DNA of 64,000 nucleotides from Prochlorococcus sp. AG-418-G18 (GCA_003214215.1 QCLX01000002.1:1-64000); one strand, 5' to 3'; shown: positions 37,846 to 47,608, numbered from the stretch's first letter. Numbers and translations: made by a program. The notes: generated by a model from the letters alone, not told the origin.

Positions 37846-38994
37846 ATGGAAAATTCACCAACACTATTCATTATTCCAACTGGTATTGGTTGTGAACTTG
37901 GAGGTTTCGCTGGGGATGCACTTCCCACCGCTAAACTATTAGCATCGGCAAGTGGATGTTTAATTACTCATCCAAATGTTATGAATGGCGGTACTCTTTC
38001 TGAAAAAGATAAAAATATTTTTTATGTTGAGGGTTATAGTTTAGACCGACTTGCTAAAGGAGAAATCGCTTTAAACAAAGTAAAGCAACAGAAAATTGGT
38101 ATAATTTTTGATTCAGCCATTGAAAAAGAAATATTAGTGAGACATTTACAAGTTGCTGATGCATGTGTTTCTACTTTAGGTATTAATGTTCATTCTTATG
38201 TGATTACAAAAAAGCCATTAAACATAGTTATTGATTCTGGTTCTTCAAAAATTAGTGGTGGTACAATTGAAAATCCTGATAGTCTAATTGATGCTGGAAA
38301 ATGTTTAATCGAAAAAGGAGTTACAGCAATAGCAATTGTGGCAAAATTTCCAGATGATTCAGATTCTTTAGAAACAAATATCTATCGAGAGGGGAAAGGG
38401 GTTGATCCTATCTCTGGAGTCGAAGCAGTTATAAGTCATTTAATAAGCAAATTTTTAAAAGTCCCCTGTGCTCACGCACCTGCTTTAAGTTCAATTGAAT
38501 TGAATGAAAATTTAGATCCGCGTGCAGCTTCAGAAGAAATAGGTTACACTTTTTTACCATCAGTACTGATTGGGTTAAGCAATGCACCTGACATTGTTGA
38601 ATTGCCCGCTAAAAATGAATCAATCTCACTACACCCTGATCAGATTGAATCTATTGTTGTTCCTAATGGTGCATTAGGTGGAGAAGCAGTACTAGCAGGG
38701 ATTGAAAAAGGTTTAAATATTATCTCTGTAAAAAATCAAAATACATTAAAAGTGACAAATGAGTTTTATGATTATCCCAATCTTTTTGAAGTGGATAATT
38801 ATTTAGAAGCTGCAGGCATAATTCTTGCTATCAAAAAAAGGTATAAATCTAAAGTCGCTTCAACGGCCTTTAAAAAAAATCCAAGAATATTCTTATCCTA
38901 TAAACAATATGGAGTAAGCTTGGGCTGCTATAAAGAAATTGCGAATCTCGTAATTAAGCCAAATCAAGTATCTAAAAGGAGAAAGAGTTTTTAA
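37846..38994 (+). CDS. DUF3326 family protein
   Basis: Protein of 382 residues starting MENSPTLFIIPTGIGCELGGFAGDALP. The glycine-rich N-terminus, ITHPNVMNGGTL, VIAIVAKFPDDSD-like centre and VVPNGALGGEAVLAGIEKG match the DUF3326 family, widespread in cyanobacteria and plastid-bearing lineages without assigned activity. Glycine-rich loops suggest a nucleotide or dinucleotide ligand, but no catalytic motif is clear to me. It is the last core-genome gene before the accessory block. Confidence 0.85.
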   Translation: MENSPTLFIIPTGIGCELGGFAGDALPTAKLLASASGCLITHPNVMNGGTLSEKDKNIFYVEGYSLDRLAKGEIALNKVKQQKIGIIFDSAIEKEILVRHLQVADACVSTLGINVHSYVITKKPLNIVIDSGSSKISGGTIENPDSLIDAGKCLIEKGVTAIAIVAKFPDDSDSLETNIYREGKGVDPISGVEAVISHLISKFLKVPCAHAPALSSIELNENLDPRAASEEIGYTFLPSVLIGLSNAPDIVELPAKNESISLHPDQIESIVVPNGALGGEAVLAGIEKGLNIISVKNQNTLKVTNEFYDYPNLFEVDNYLEAAGIILAIKKRYKSKVASTAFKKNPRIFLSYKQYGVSLGCYKEIANLVIKPNQVSKRRKSF

Positions 38995-38997
38995 GTA

Positions 38998-39936
38998 TCA
39001 ATTTTTTATTACTTCCCCTGAAAAAGCTTTTGCAAGGTTGGTTGCTGCTTTTAAATTCTCTTCTTTAGGTGGAGAATACCTTTCTTTTATCTTGTATGTA
39101 AGAGTATTTTCTTTTCGGTCATATTTCCAACTTCCTTTTGTATGGCCTTTGGCATCTGAAAAATCTGGATAATTTTTAAAAATAAAATCTATTAGGTTAT
39201 TCCTTCTGTCTTCATATCCTGGATGGGTACATTTTTTTCCTGTTTCATAACCATAACCATTTTTCTTTGAAATAAAATCATGTGCCTTTATAGGTATAGA
39301 TGTTGAATATCCAGCATTTATTAACATTTTTGCTGAGCAGATATCAGCCTCCTTTTCGCACTCTCTAGAAACTTCAAAACCATATTCAATTGTCTTTTTC
39401 TTTTTCAGATTTTTACCTTCTTTGCTTACCTTCAATGAGCTATTAAAACTATCTTCATTAAGTACATGGCTAATTTCATGTCCTATCACAAAGGCCAGAT
39501 AATCTTCAAAATTTTCATTTGACTTAAAACTCGACCTGCTGATCTGAATATATCCATTTGGATATGCACAAGCCTCTACATTATCTAAAAGATATGCTTG
39601 TCTTATTGCTTCATTAATTTCATGAGATAGCTTACCTTTATATTTAATAAAAGGATTAACATGCTTTAAATGAAGGCATGATTCATTTTTTGTGGATAAA
39701 CCAAGAGATTTAGCAATCCAAGTACCTCTTGAACCTGCAGTAATTGAAAAAGTAAAAGGATAATTACCAAGATCATTTTTCTTAGAAATTTTATTAACAA
39801 TTCTTTTTACAGTTTTATATTCATTTGGCATAAATAATTGAGAATTATTTCTAAATTTTTTTCCAAGAAAAATTATCAGAGCCATAAGACTTATCAAAGA
39901 AATAAAGATATAAGAAATATCTAAAAAATCCTGCAT
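38998..39936 (-). CDS. M48-family membrane metallopeptidase
   Basis: Protein of 312 residues. An N-terminal helix (about residues 7-25) anchors it. The zinc motif is HEISH at residues 153-157, with the third ligand probably E196 in ECEKEADICSAKML, the arrangement of M48 (Ste24/HtpX/Oma1-like) peptidases. The mature domain would lie on the lumenal or periplasmic side, or in the cytosol, depending on topology that cannot be decided here. It converges on the DUF3326 gene (3-nt gap) and is divergent from the sigma-like gene at 40060, so it borders the accessory block. Confidence 0.85.
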   Translation of the reverse strand: MQDFLDISYIFISLISLMALIIFLGKKFRNNSQLFMPNEYKTVKRIVNKISKKNDLGNYPFTFSITAGSRGTWIAKSLGLSTKNESCLHLKHVNPFIKYKGKLSHEINEAIRQAYLLDNVEACAYPNGYIQISRSSFKSNENFEDYLAFVIGHEISHVLNEDSFNSSLKVSKEGKNLKKKKTIEYGFEVSRECEKEADICSAKMLINAGYSTSIPIKAHDFISKKNGYGYETGKKCTHPGYEDRRNNLIDFIFKNYPDFSDAKGHTKGSWKYDRKENTLTYKIKERYSPPKEENLKAATNLAKAFSGEVIKN

Positions 39937-40040
39937 TGGTATAAAAATAATTTTCGAGAAAAATATAGTTTTAAATAATTGCGAATGATTCCAAAATTTT
40001 TTTAAACTTAAAATTTAGATTTAAAATTTAATTGCTTAGG

Positions 40041-40046
40041 TATAAT
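40041..40046 (+). promoter_or_regulatory. -10 element before the 40.1-kb operon
   Basis: A perfect TATAAT at 40041-40046, preceded by TAGG, lies in the 123-nt divergent spacer. Transcription would start near 40053, giving a very short leader before GTG 40060 or about 19 nt before TTG 40072. No good -35 is seen. Confidence 0.45.
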
Positions 40047-40059
40047 TTTTAATTAATAA

Positions 40060-41388
40060 GTGACTATAAGCTTGAGTACTGAATTTGAAAATTTGTGTTT
40101 AATAGATTCTTTTAAAAAGAGAGTCAAAACTAAAAATATAGGAATTTGTACTGAATTTATTAATAAATCAAATATTTTGAATGAAAAAAATTCAAATAAA
40201 TTTTCAACAAGAATTATTTACTACACTAAAAATGAAGATTCATTAGAAGCATTACTTTGCATGAGGTGCAGAGTGAGTCACCCAATAAAAAATGCTATTG
40301 GTAGCCTTTATAAAAAACATAGAGCTATTTATGAAATTGATTACCTAGATATGATTAGCTATGTATTAGATGATTATGGTGAAACCTACTTAAGAAATTC
40401 CAATAAAAAGAAAGAAAAAAGTAAAGACAAAGTGTTTAGGTGGAGCAATGTTATTAAAATTGATAAAAATAAATTACGACCATTTGGTGTAAGAGTATTA
40501 TTAGACTTCAATCCTGAGTTATCAAATATAGATACGTGGACCTTTCACAAAGTTAAATCTAATGCTGAACTTAAAGCTTATTTAGAAAGTTTTGGATTGA
40601 ATCTAAAAGGAACATGGTCGTTGATAGCTGATCAAAGTTCTTCGAGAGTTAAAGAGGCATGGGGACTTTATGGAGATAGTTCTATGAGTATTAATGAAAT
40701 AGATATTCTTCATAGGTCGTATGTTGAAAATTATAAAAAAGCTAAAGAAGAATATAAAAAAAGAAAAAAAAGAATAATGGGATGGCATCCTGACTTTAAA
40801 TTTCTTCAGTCTTTAACTCCCAAACAGGAAAACACTGAAAATCTCGAAAAGATAGCCCAAGCCATTCACAAATTATTATCTGTATCTAAAGGTGCTCCTC
40901 AAAATTTTAGACAACTTGAAGGGTTAAGAAATGATGAACTATTTAAAGTGTCAGTTAAAAATTCAGAAGCAGAAAATAATTCAGAACAGAAATTAATTAA
41001 TTTAATTCAAAAAATAGTAAGAAAATCTGCATTAGAAATACTAAGAGATGTTTTGAAATCTGAAAAAATAAAATGGAAAGAAAATGATGATAAAAGATTA
41101 GCTTGGGAATTATATTCTGATGGTTTAAGCCAAAGAGAAATAGCTAAAAGATGTAATCACAAACAAGGATGGGTAAGTAAGCTTATAAAAGAAAAATTAA
41201 TTTTAGAAAGAATATCCTTGCTTGCTGCAATAGAATTAAAAGAGTACGTTGAATTTGAAAGTTTAAAGAAGGATCCAGATAAAATTGACAATTTAATTAT
41301 GCAATTACAAGATTATTTGATTTCAAAGCAGTCTGATTCAGATATATCAATCTTAAAAAGTATTCTTAAAGAGGTTTTAAGGAAATGA
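40060..41388 (+). CDS. HTH protein, sigma-like, of the DUF1822/CHAT neighbourhood type
   Basis: Protein of 442 residues with no recognised enzymatic domain. Residues about 344-382 form a helix-turn-helix, WELYSDGLSQREIAKRCNHKQGWVSKLI, of the type seen at the end of sigma-70 family and related regulators. A lysine-rich segment (KKAKEEYKKRKKRIMGWHP) lies near 225-250. The N-terminal half may be a degenerate sigma region, but motif evidence is weak. The start is GTG 40060 or TTG 40072; the latter fits the -10 position better. It is the first of three genes joined by ATGA overlaps and is inferred to regulate or be part of this unit. Confidence 0.65.
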   Translation: MTISLSTEFENLCLIDSFKKRVKTKNIGICTEFINKSNILNEKNSNKFSTRIIYYTKNEDSLEALLCMRCRVSHPIKNAIGSLYKKHRAIYEIDYLDMISYVLDDYGETYLRNSNKKKEKSKDKVFRWSNVIKIDKNKLRPFGVRVLLDFNPELSNIDTWTFHKVKSNAELKAYLESFGLNLKGTWSLIADQSSSRVKEAWGLYGDSSMSINEIDILHRSYVENYKKAKEEYKKRKKRIMGWHPDFKFLQSLTPKQENTENLEKIAQAIHKLLSVSKGAPQNFRQLEGLRNDELFKVSVKNSEAENNSEQKLINLIQKIVRKSALEILRDVLKSEKIKWKENDDKRLAWELYSDGLSQREIAKRCNHKQGWVSKLIKEKLILERISLLAAIELKEYVEFESLKKDPDKIDNLIMQLQDYLISKQSDSDISILKSILKEVLRK

Positions 41389-42596
41389 TAGAAGAAAATA
41401 AAATCAATAAGAATAAAACAATTGATGCATTACCTATCCCAGAGGATGCTGTAATTTTAAAATCCAAGAACATTCTTGATGCAAGTCAATTGGCTTTATT
41501 GGGAATAAAGGAAATAATTAAGCAAAGAGGAATTAATTTAAAAGTCAAAAAGAGAAGAGATTTAACAGAATTAGATTGTATTTTTGAAATAAATAATTTT
41601 TCTATTCAGGTTGTTTTTGCAGGTTTTAGTTCTGATCAGATAATAATTCCTTTAAAAAGATGGTACAAAATTAATAATGCACCGCAAATTATATTAGCTG
41701 CAAATATTGATGAAGAAAGTAATATTGTTTGCTTTAAGGGCATAATGACTTCAAAAGAATTTATCAATATATATTTAAAGAAAAATGCTAAAGGTCAATC
41801 TTTCGAAATTCCTTTAAGTGAATTTAAAGGAGGTATAAATAGACTCTTAAGCTTTGTTCAAATTCTTGAATCTGAGGCCTTATCTAGTAAGGGTATAAGT
41901 AGAAATATTGATTTCTTAGAATCTTTATTAAAGAAATTAGGATTATCAAGAAAAAATATATCTATAGTTATAGCAGCAGCTGGAGTAATTATATTTGGAC
42001 CTTCTATCTTTAGACCAAGACTTCTAGGAAATATTGCATCTGTTCCTTTTAGTAAGACTCAGATTACAAAAGATACAAGGGGTATCGGTAAAGACAAATC
42101 ACAAAATTTATGTTTATTTACCCCTACTTTTTTATTTGATAAATCAACATCTGCTCAAATTGCTAAAACTTCTATTAATAAACCCTTGATTTTCTCCCCA
42201 GATCCATTAAATCAGATATCAATAATAAAAGATGGTAATTTATTATGGTCTAGGAATGCAAGTTTTAATAAAAAAATAAATGAACCAATACCTTGGCCAA
42301 TTAAACCTATAAAACCTAATGAAGAATATGTTTTAAGTTTTAGACCCGCAGGAGCAGTAGTTGGGGAGTCAGCAAATATTATTTTGAGAGCAGAACCAAA
42401 AACTTCTTTTAAGAAACTTGAAAAAATTATTGAAAATTTAGGGGATAATTCGGGAGATTGGAGTAAAGAAATAAATATACTAATTAAACAAGATACTAAT
42501 GCAGCTCTAGCTCTATTATTTTCTGATAAGGCACCTCAATCAAAGATCATAAATAAAGCGAGAAGATTAATTCTAGAAAGAGAGGGTTGTTTATGA
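41385..42596 (+). CDS. Single-pass membrane protein resembling DUF1822/DUF928 proteins
   Basis: Protein of 403 residues overlapping the upstream gene by 4 nt. The N-terminal 175 residues (ASQLALLGIKEIIKQRGINLKV, ELDCIFEINNFSIQVVF, SDQIIIPLKRW) resemble the cyanobacterial DUF1822 arrangement. A helix follows near residues 190-208 (ISIVIAAAGVIIFGPSIF). The C-terminal part (LIFSPDP, LWSRNASF, PIPWPIKPIKPNEEYVLSF) looks like the beta-sandwich of DUF928-type proteins. These two families often neighbour CHAT genes in cyanobacteria. The family links are by eye and tentative. Confidence 0.55.
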   Translation: MIEENKINKNKTIDALPIPEDAVILKSKNILDASQLALLGIKEIIKQRGINLKVKKRRDLTELDCIFEINNFSIQVVFAGFSSDQIIIPLKRWYKINNAPQIILAANIDEESNIVCFKGIMTSKEFINIYLKKNAKGQSFEIPLSEFKGGINRLLSFVQILESEALSSKGISRNIDFLESLLKKLGLSRKNISIVIAAAGVIIFGPSIFRPRLLGNIASVPFSKTQITKDTRGIGKDKSQNLCLFTPTFLFDKSTSAQIAKTSINKPLIFSPDPLNQISIIKDGNLLWSRNASFNKKINEPIPWPIKPIKPNEEYVLSFRPAGAVVGESANIILRAEPKTSFKKLEKIIENLGDNSGDWSKEINILIKQDTNAALALLFSDKAPQSKIINKARRLILEREGCL

Positions 42597-43273
42597 TTAT
42601 TCTATTCACAGAATATGATGTAGATGAAACTGGGATGTCTATCCCCAGAGGAGGAATAAAAAAAGATGCCTATGAAGTTAGGGCTCTAACTGAAGCTTGG
42701 AATTATACACCTCTAAATCCTTACTTAAATAATAGGCAAAAAAATATTTGCGAAGTTTCTTATAATCTCCCATCATCAGCTTTCATTTACTCTTTTATTT
42801 TTTTTTCTTGGGTTTCATTAGAATTTCTCAATCCTGTTATTCTCGCAATATATGTTTCTCTTTTTTTTGGTTGGCTACTTACAGTAGTTAATCAGAAGAT
42901 ATTAGAATATTTAATTCCTTTGAATTATTTTATTTTTGCTAATCCATTCTTAGTTCCTTTTATAACTGCAATCACATTGTTTTCTGGTCGAATGAGCTGG
43001 AAAAGTGCAATTTTTTTAGTCCCTTTATCCTTCACTTGTTTGTTTGCTCCAGGTAGATTTATTTGTGACAACTTTTCACGTAATCATTTTCCTGAACTTA
43101 ATCCTAGATATGCTTTTGCAAAAATAAAATTTGGGATTAAATTCCCTTTTGAAAGATATTTACCAAAAAATAAAATATTTAATGAAGATAATATTGCAGG
43201 CAGAATTGGTTATGAATTATTCTCATGGATATTTCTTTTTGTCCTTATATTTTTAACAGCTATTTTTTGGTAA
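42593..43273 (+). CDS. Polytopic membrane protein, function unknown
   Basis: With ATG 42593 the protein has 226 residues and overlaps the previous stop by 4 nt (ATGA); a TTG two codons upstream is less likely. Residues about 1-60 are soluble (DVDETGMSIPRGGIKKDAYEVRALTEAW), followed by four to five hydrophobic helices, the last at the C-terminus (ELFSWIFLFVLIFLTAIFW). No known family. Third gene of the operon starting at 40060 and convergent with the TPR-CHAT gene, 30 nt away. Confidence 0.7.
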   Translation: MIILFTEYDVDETGMSIPRGGIKKDAYEVRALTEAWNYTPLNPYLNNRQKNICEVSYNLPSSAFIYSFIFFSWVSLEFLNPVILAIYVSLFFGWLLTVVNQKILEYLIPLNYFIFANPFLVPFITAITLFSGRMSWKSAIFLVPLSFTCLFAPGRFICDNFSRNHFPELNPRYAFAKIKFGIKFPFERYLPKNKIFNEDNIAGRIGYELFSWIFLFVLIFLTAIFW

Positions 43274-43303
43274 ATATATCTTAAGTTAACAATTTTACTT
43301 AAT

Positions 43304-46300
43304 TTATATTTTAATAGCTTTCCAATCCCCAGTAAGGATAAATGCGCCCCAATAGAATGGTTTTGACCAGTCACTTTTGATTGAATTAGGACTTTTTATT
43401 ACACCTAATCTAAAATCTCTTTGTGTTTTCATGAGAGCTTCTTCTTTGCTTTTGCCAAGTTTAAGATTTTTATAAAAGCCCTCCATAAATGCTGCCGTTG
43501 CAATATCTTCTACTTTCCACAAAGTTAAAATACTTGATTTTGCTCCTGCAATATTGATTGATCTTTTTAGACCATATACTCCTTCTCCTTCAATTATGTC
43601 TCCCTTGCCAGACTCGCAAGCTGAGATAACTACTAGTTCAGTATCTTTCCAGTTAAGGAGCGATATTTCCATTGCAGTTAAGTAACCATCATCATTTGAA
43701 AAAGAAGTTTGATTGTTAGCACCAGCTAAAACAACACCACTTCTTAATAAAGGATTCTCATTTTGAAATCTTATTGGAAGTAAATTTAAATCATTTTGTA
43801 ATCTAAAGAGATTGGGTGTCTGATAAGAATTATTTTTTGGAGTTGGGATATAAAATGCATGACTTGCAATATGAATTAATTTTGGAGATATATGTTTTTG
43901 TAATTTTGTTGTTGTAGCTTCGCTAAGTGTAAATAACTTAGCATTTGTAATTTGTGAAATTATTTCGCCTTCTGCCTGAGAACCTGGTAAAGATTTCCAT
44001 AATTTATCTTTTAAATTTACAGATATTTTTTGCTCTATAGGATGAGTTATAAAGTCGCTGATTAATTCATTATTTTTATTATCAAAGTCTGGATTAGCTA
44101 TAACAATAGATGAATTTAAGGAATTTTCTGAAGTTTCAGATAATTTAATTAAATCTCTCCCAGTAGTTAAGTTTCTTATTTTTATTTCTTCAACAAGTAA
44201 TTTTTTGCTTGAAGGTAAACTTAATACATTAAATGGAAGACTATTTAATTCTCCATCTAATGAAATAAACCATACATCCTTTTCTCCTATAGCTTCATAT
44301 AAAGGTTTTATTACTAAATCACTAATTTCTTTAAATACTTTTGAATCCAATGTAGACCCCTGTTTAATTTCAAATATGGTTTCTCTAACCTTTTTTTCTA
44401 AAATATTAGAAGAACCTAAATCAATAGATATTATTTCTTTGTTTGGTTTTAATATTAAAGCTAAATATTTAGACTGAGTTTTAATAGGTTCATCTTTACT
44501 TTTAAAAATAATTTGATTATATTTTTGAAATTCTATTAAAACAGAATTCTCAGGCAATACTTCACTTATTTGTTCTATTTCAACAACATCATTTTTAATA
44601 GATGGAAGTTTTTTCTCAAGAATTGATTTTCGTTTAGTAAGACGATCTCTTAATTCTTGGGATAATTCATAAGATGATAATTGACTAACTATTTTTGATA
44701 TTTCTTTGAAATTAGAATCTTGAGAAATAGATTCTCTTGCTATTTGTGACTGTTTTTTTTCTATATCTTGAAGTAAACCTTGATGATTTAGTCTAGAAAA
44801 TAATGCCATGCGGGCACCAGATTTACTATTCAATGCCCATTGAAAAGGGGACATGAAAGAACTTCTCATGGATTCTAGAAATTGTTCTCTACTATTTAAG
44901 GCAAGGTACTGAGTTTCTTTTTGTATTAAACTAAATATTCCTTTTAAACCTTCATAAGCATAGGGTTCAATTTTATTTTCTTGATCTATTAAAGAATATA
45001 TAAAAGCTAAGTTGATACTTATTTGATTAGTTTCAGCATCATTATTACCGAGAATCTTTTTTCTTATATTAAATGCCTCTAAAAGATATGGTTCGGCTTC
45101 TAAAAAAAGATTTTGACCAATATAATTAACAGCCATATTATTTAAGATATTTGATATCAGTAATTTATTTTCTGCCAAATAATTTTTACTTAGTTCTAAT
45201 GCCTCTTGGTCAAATAATTGAGCTTTTTTATATCTTCCTTGTATTCTATTGATATGACCTAGGTTACTTATAATTGTAATGTAAAAGCTATTTTTTTTGC
45301 CAACTGATTTTTCTGTAATTTTTTTTGATCTAATTAATTGTGATTTAGCTTCTTCTAATTTGCCTTGTTTTAATAGGACTACATATAGATTGTTTAAAAC
45401 TGAGGAAACTAAAATCTCATTATTTTCACTATCAGTCTTATAGCTTAATAAAGCCTCTTTATAAATTTCCTCTGCTTCTTCATATTTTCCCTGTTTTGAA
45501 TATAACATTCCTAGACGATTTCTCATCTTTACTAAATCCCTACTTTCAGGTTTCAACAAGCCTTTTTTTGTATTGAAAGAAATCAAATATAAATCTTCTG
45601 CTTTTCTGTAAAGATCAATTTCGAAATATAAATCTGCTAATAAACTTTCAAATTCGGCAGTTGTTATATCATTATCTCCATTTTTATTTTTTATGATTTC
45701 TAGATTTGAAACAAGTATATTTTCTGCTTCCTTATAATCACCTTTTAATGTATAAAACTTAGCTAAGTTACTTTTTACCATTAATGTCTCTAAATGCTTT
45801 TCACCAATTGTATTTTTTAAAATATTAATAGAATCCAAAAAAAAGTTCTTTGATAGATTATATTTTCCTTTAATTAGAAAAATATAGCCTAAATTATTTT
45901 TAGATAATGCTAATTTAGGATCATTTTTGTTGAAGTATTTATTTGCAAAAATCAATGCTTTTTTTGCTTTTAATTCAGCTTTTTCATAATCTCCAAGTCG
46001 AGAATAAAGTTCATAGAGGTTGTTAGTTGTATTAAAAATCTCTTCATCATCATCATTTAATATTTTTTCTTTTATATTTAATGCTTTAAGAAGATTATTT
46101 TCTGCATCATTATATTTTCCTTGATAAATGTTGGTATATCCAAGATTATCAAAAGTAATTGCAACCTCTATATCATTAATACCAAAAAGATTTTTTTTTA
46201 TTTTTAATGAATCTTTAAATAATTTTTCTGCAGAATTATAATCGCCAAGAAAAATATGGTTTTCTGCAATCTCTTGAAATATTGATGCTGAAATATCCTC

Positions 46301-46597
46301 AAATTGTTCCTTGGGAGCATATTCTGATAAAACATTCAAAGCTTGATAAAAGGTTTTAATTGAGTTTTGATATCTCAAGTTTTTGTTTTCTTTCCTTGCT
46401 TTTTCTATAAGAGTTGAAAACTTTTTTATTTGTGATTTATTTTTTTTATTAGAATTTTTATTGACTAGTACAGACTTTTCTAAATTATATTTACTAGTCT
46501 GAATATTCTCTTTAGGTATTGAAAAGTACCTTCCAGCAATAATAGCTAAAGGTACTACTATTGAAAAAGTTATTGTATTTGTAATTTTTTTATTCAT
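43304..46597 (-). CDS. TPR-CHAT caspase-like protease
   Basis: Protein of 1097 residues. A membrane anchor or signal sequence is at residues 7-26. About residues 55-560 are tandem tetratricopeptide repeats of the 42-residue kinesin-light-chain type (YNSAEKLFKDSLKIKKNLFG and many similar units). A helical linker follows, then a C-terminal CHAT domain (about 780-1097) with the catalytic histidine H913 in HIASHAF and cysteine C994 in SACESGKGD. CHAT proteins are peptidases related to caspases, activated through their sensor repeats. Substrate and trigger unknown. Membrane anchoring suggests an extracytoplasmic or membrane-surface role. The active site is intact. Confidence 0.9.
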   Translation of the reverse strand: MNKKITNTITFSIVVPLAIIAGRYFSIPKENIQTSKYNLEKSVLVNKNSNKKNKSQIKKFSTLIEKARKENKNLRYQNSIKTFYQALNVLSEYAPKEQFEDISASIFQEIAENHIFLGDYNSAEKLFKDSLKIKKNLFGINDIEVAITFDNLGYTNIYQGKYNDAENNLLKALNIKEKILNDDDEEIFNTTNNLYELYSRLGDYEKAELKAKKALIFANKYFNKNDPKLALSKNNLGYIFLIKGKYNLSKNFFLDSINILKNTIGEKHLETLMVKSNLAKFYTLKGDYKEAENILVSNLEIIKNKNGDNDITTAEFESLLADLYFEIDLYRKAEDLYLISFNTKKGLLKPESRDLVKMRNRLGMLYSKQGKYEEAEEIYKEALLSYKTDSENNEILVSSVLNNLYVVLLKQGKLEEAKSQLIRSKKITEKSVGKKNSFYITIISNLGHINRIQGRYKKAQLFDQEALELSKNYLAENKLLISNILNNMAVNYIGQNLFLEAEPYLLEAFNIRKKILGNNDAETNQISINLAFIYSLIDQENKIEPYAYEGLKGIFSLIQKETQYLALNSREQFLESMRSSFMSPFQWALNSKSGARMALFSRLNHQGLLQDIEKKQSQIARESISQDSNFKEISKIVSQLSSYELSQELRDRLTKRKSILEKKLPSIKNDVVEIEQISEVLPENSVLIEFQKYNQIIFKSKDEPIKTQSKYLALILKPNKEIISIDLGSSNILEKKVRETIFEIKQGSTLDSKVFKEISDLVIKPLYEAIGEKDVWFISLDGELNSLPFNVLSLPSSKKLLVEEIKIRNLTTGRDLIKLSETSENSLNSSIVIANPDFDNKNNELISDFITHPIEQKISVNLKDKLWKSLPGSQAEGEIISQITNAKLFTLSEATTTKLQKHISPKLIHIASHAFYIPTPKNNSYQTPNLFRLQNDLNLLPIRFQNENPLLRSGVVLAGANNQTSFSNDDGYLTAMEISLLNWKDTELVVISACESGKGDIIEGEGVYGLKRSINIAGAKSSILTLWKVEDIATAAFMEGFYKNLKLGKSKEEALMKTQRDFRLGVIKSPNSIKSDWSKPFYWGAFILTGDWKAIKI

Positions 46598-46705
46598 TTG
46601 AGACCTTTATTTACGTAAATTTTATAAATTCAAAATATTAAAGTAATTTTTAATTAAACATTAACATCAATATATTAGATCTTGATTTTCTTGATAATTA
46701 TTTTT

Positions 46706-47608
46706 TTAGTATATATTTTCATTTATTACTTTTATTGCCTGTTCATTTTCATCAATCATTTTATCCATATTAGCTTTATGTCCAGGTGAAATTAATATAG
46801 ACTTTGCTTTTAATATAGCCTTTGCTTTTTCTAAGTCTTTATTAGAATCTTTAAAATATTTTATTTTTGATTCAATGCTTCGAGAATTCTTAGCTACAAG
46901 ATTTTTGACGTATCCTCTATCATAATATGCCCATCCTAATTCTGAATTGATTTTGATAGCTGTGTCTAAATCCTTTATTGCACTTTTAAAATTACGTATA
47001 TCTATTTTTACTTCTCCTCTTCTTAAGTACAAATTTTCATTAGCAGGATAAAATTTAATTGCTTTATTTAAATCTTTTATAGAGGCAGAAGAGTCTCCTA
47101 GTAGTAAGTTTATTTCTGCTTTTTTTGCAAATAATTTTTTTGTTTTATTTTTATTGATTTTGATAGCATCATCATAATCCTTTAAAGCTCCTTTTAAATA
47201 ATCCTTTACAGCTCCTTTTAAATTTTTATTTTGTTCTTTTATCCTTCCTCTTAAGAAGTAAACATAATAATATTGTTTTTTTAATCTTTCTGCTTTTTCA
47301 TAATCTTTAACAGCCCCTTTAATATCTCCAATCCTCGATTTAGCATATCCTCTATATATATGCATGATATTAAATTTCATGGCTTTATCATAATCATCTA
47401 ATGCTCTATAAAAATCTCTATTAATTTCTTTTTCTTTCCCATTTTTAATAAAAATAAAGGGATCTTTAGGATAAATATCAATAGCTTTATTAAGATCAAT
47501 TAGTGCTTCTTCAAATCTATATAATTCGATTTTTATTTTTCCCATTTCAATTAGTTCATTTTTTAAATACCATGCATGATCTTCCCATGGAATATTTTCA
47601 CTGCTCAT
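46706..47608 (-). CDS. TPR protein with internal 8-residue duplication
   Basis: Protein of 300 residues made almost wholly of 34-residue TPRs (RFEEALIDLNKAIDIYPKDPF, DIKGAVKDYEKAERL, DSSASIKDLNKAIKFYPAN, NFKSAIKDLDTAIKINSELG). Near residues 130-145 it has a duplicated unit, KGAVKDYL/KGALKDYD, caused by a 24-bp tandem repeat. No signal peptide or catalytic domain, so it is probably a scaffold. The N-terminus, SSENIPWEDHAW, resembles that of the 98-residue TPR protein at 52482-52778. It is divergent from the MoxR gene. Confidence 0.85.
   Translation of the reverse strand: MSSENIPWEDHAWYLKNELIEMGKIKIELYRFEEALIDLNKAIDIYPKDPFIFIKNGKEKEINRDFYRALDDYDKAMKFNIMHIYRGYAKSRIGDIKGAVKDYEKAERLKKQYYYVYFLRGRIKEQNKNLKGAVKDYLKGALKDYDDAIKINKNKTKKLFAKKAEINLLLGDSSASIKDLNKAIKFYPANENLYLRRGEVKIDIRNFKSAIKDLDTAIKINSELGWAYYDRGYVKNLVAKNSRSIESKIKYFKDSNKDLEKAKAILKAKSILISPGHKANMDKMIDENEQAIKVINENIY
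47175..47222 (-). repeat. 24-bp tandem duplication inside a TPR gene
   Basis: Two adjacent 24-bp units (47175-47198 and 47199-47222) differ at one base. They keep the reading frame and encode the successive octapeptides KGAVKDYL and KGALKDYD, lengthening one TPR beyond the 34-residue register. Near-identity indicates a recent slippage event. Confidence 0.9.
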
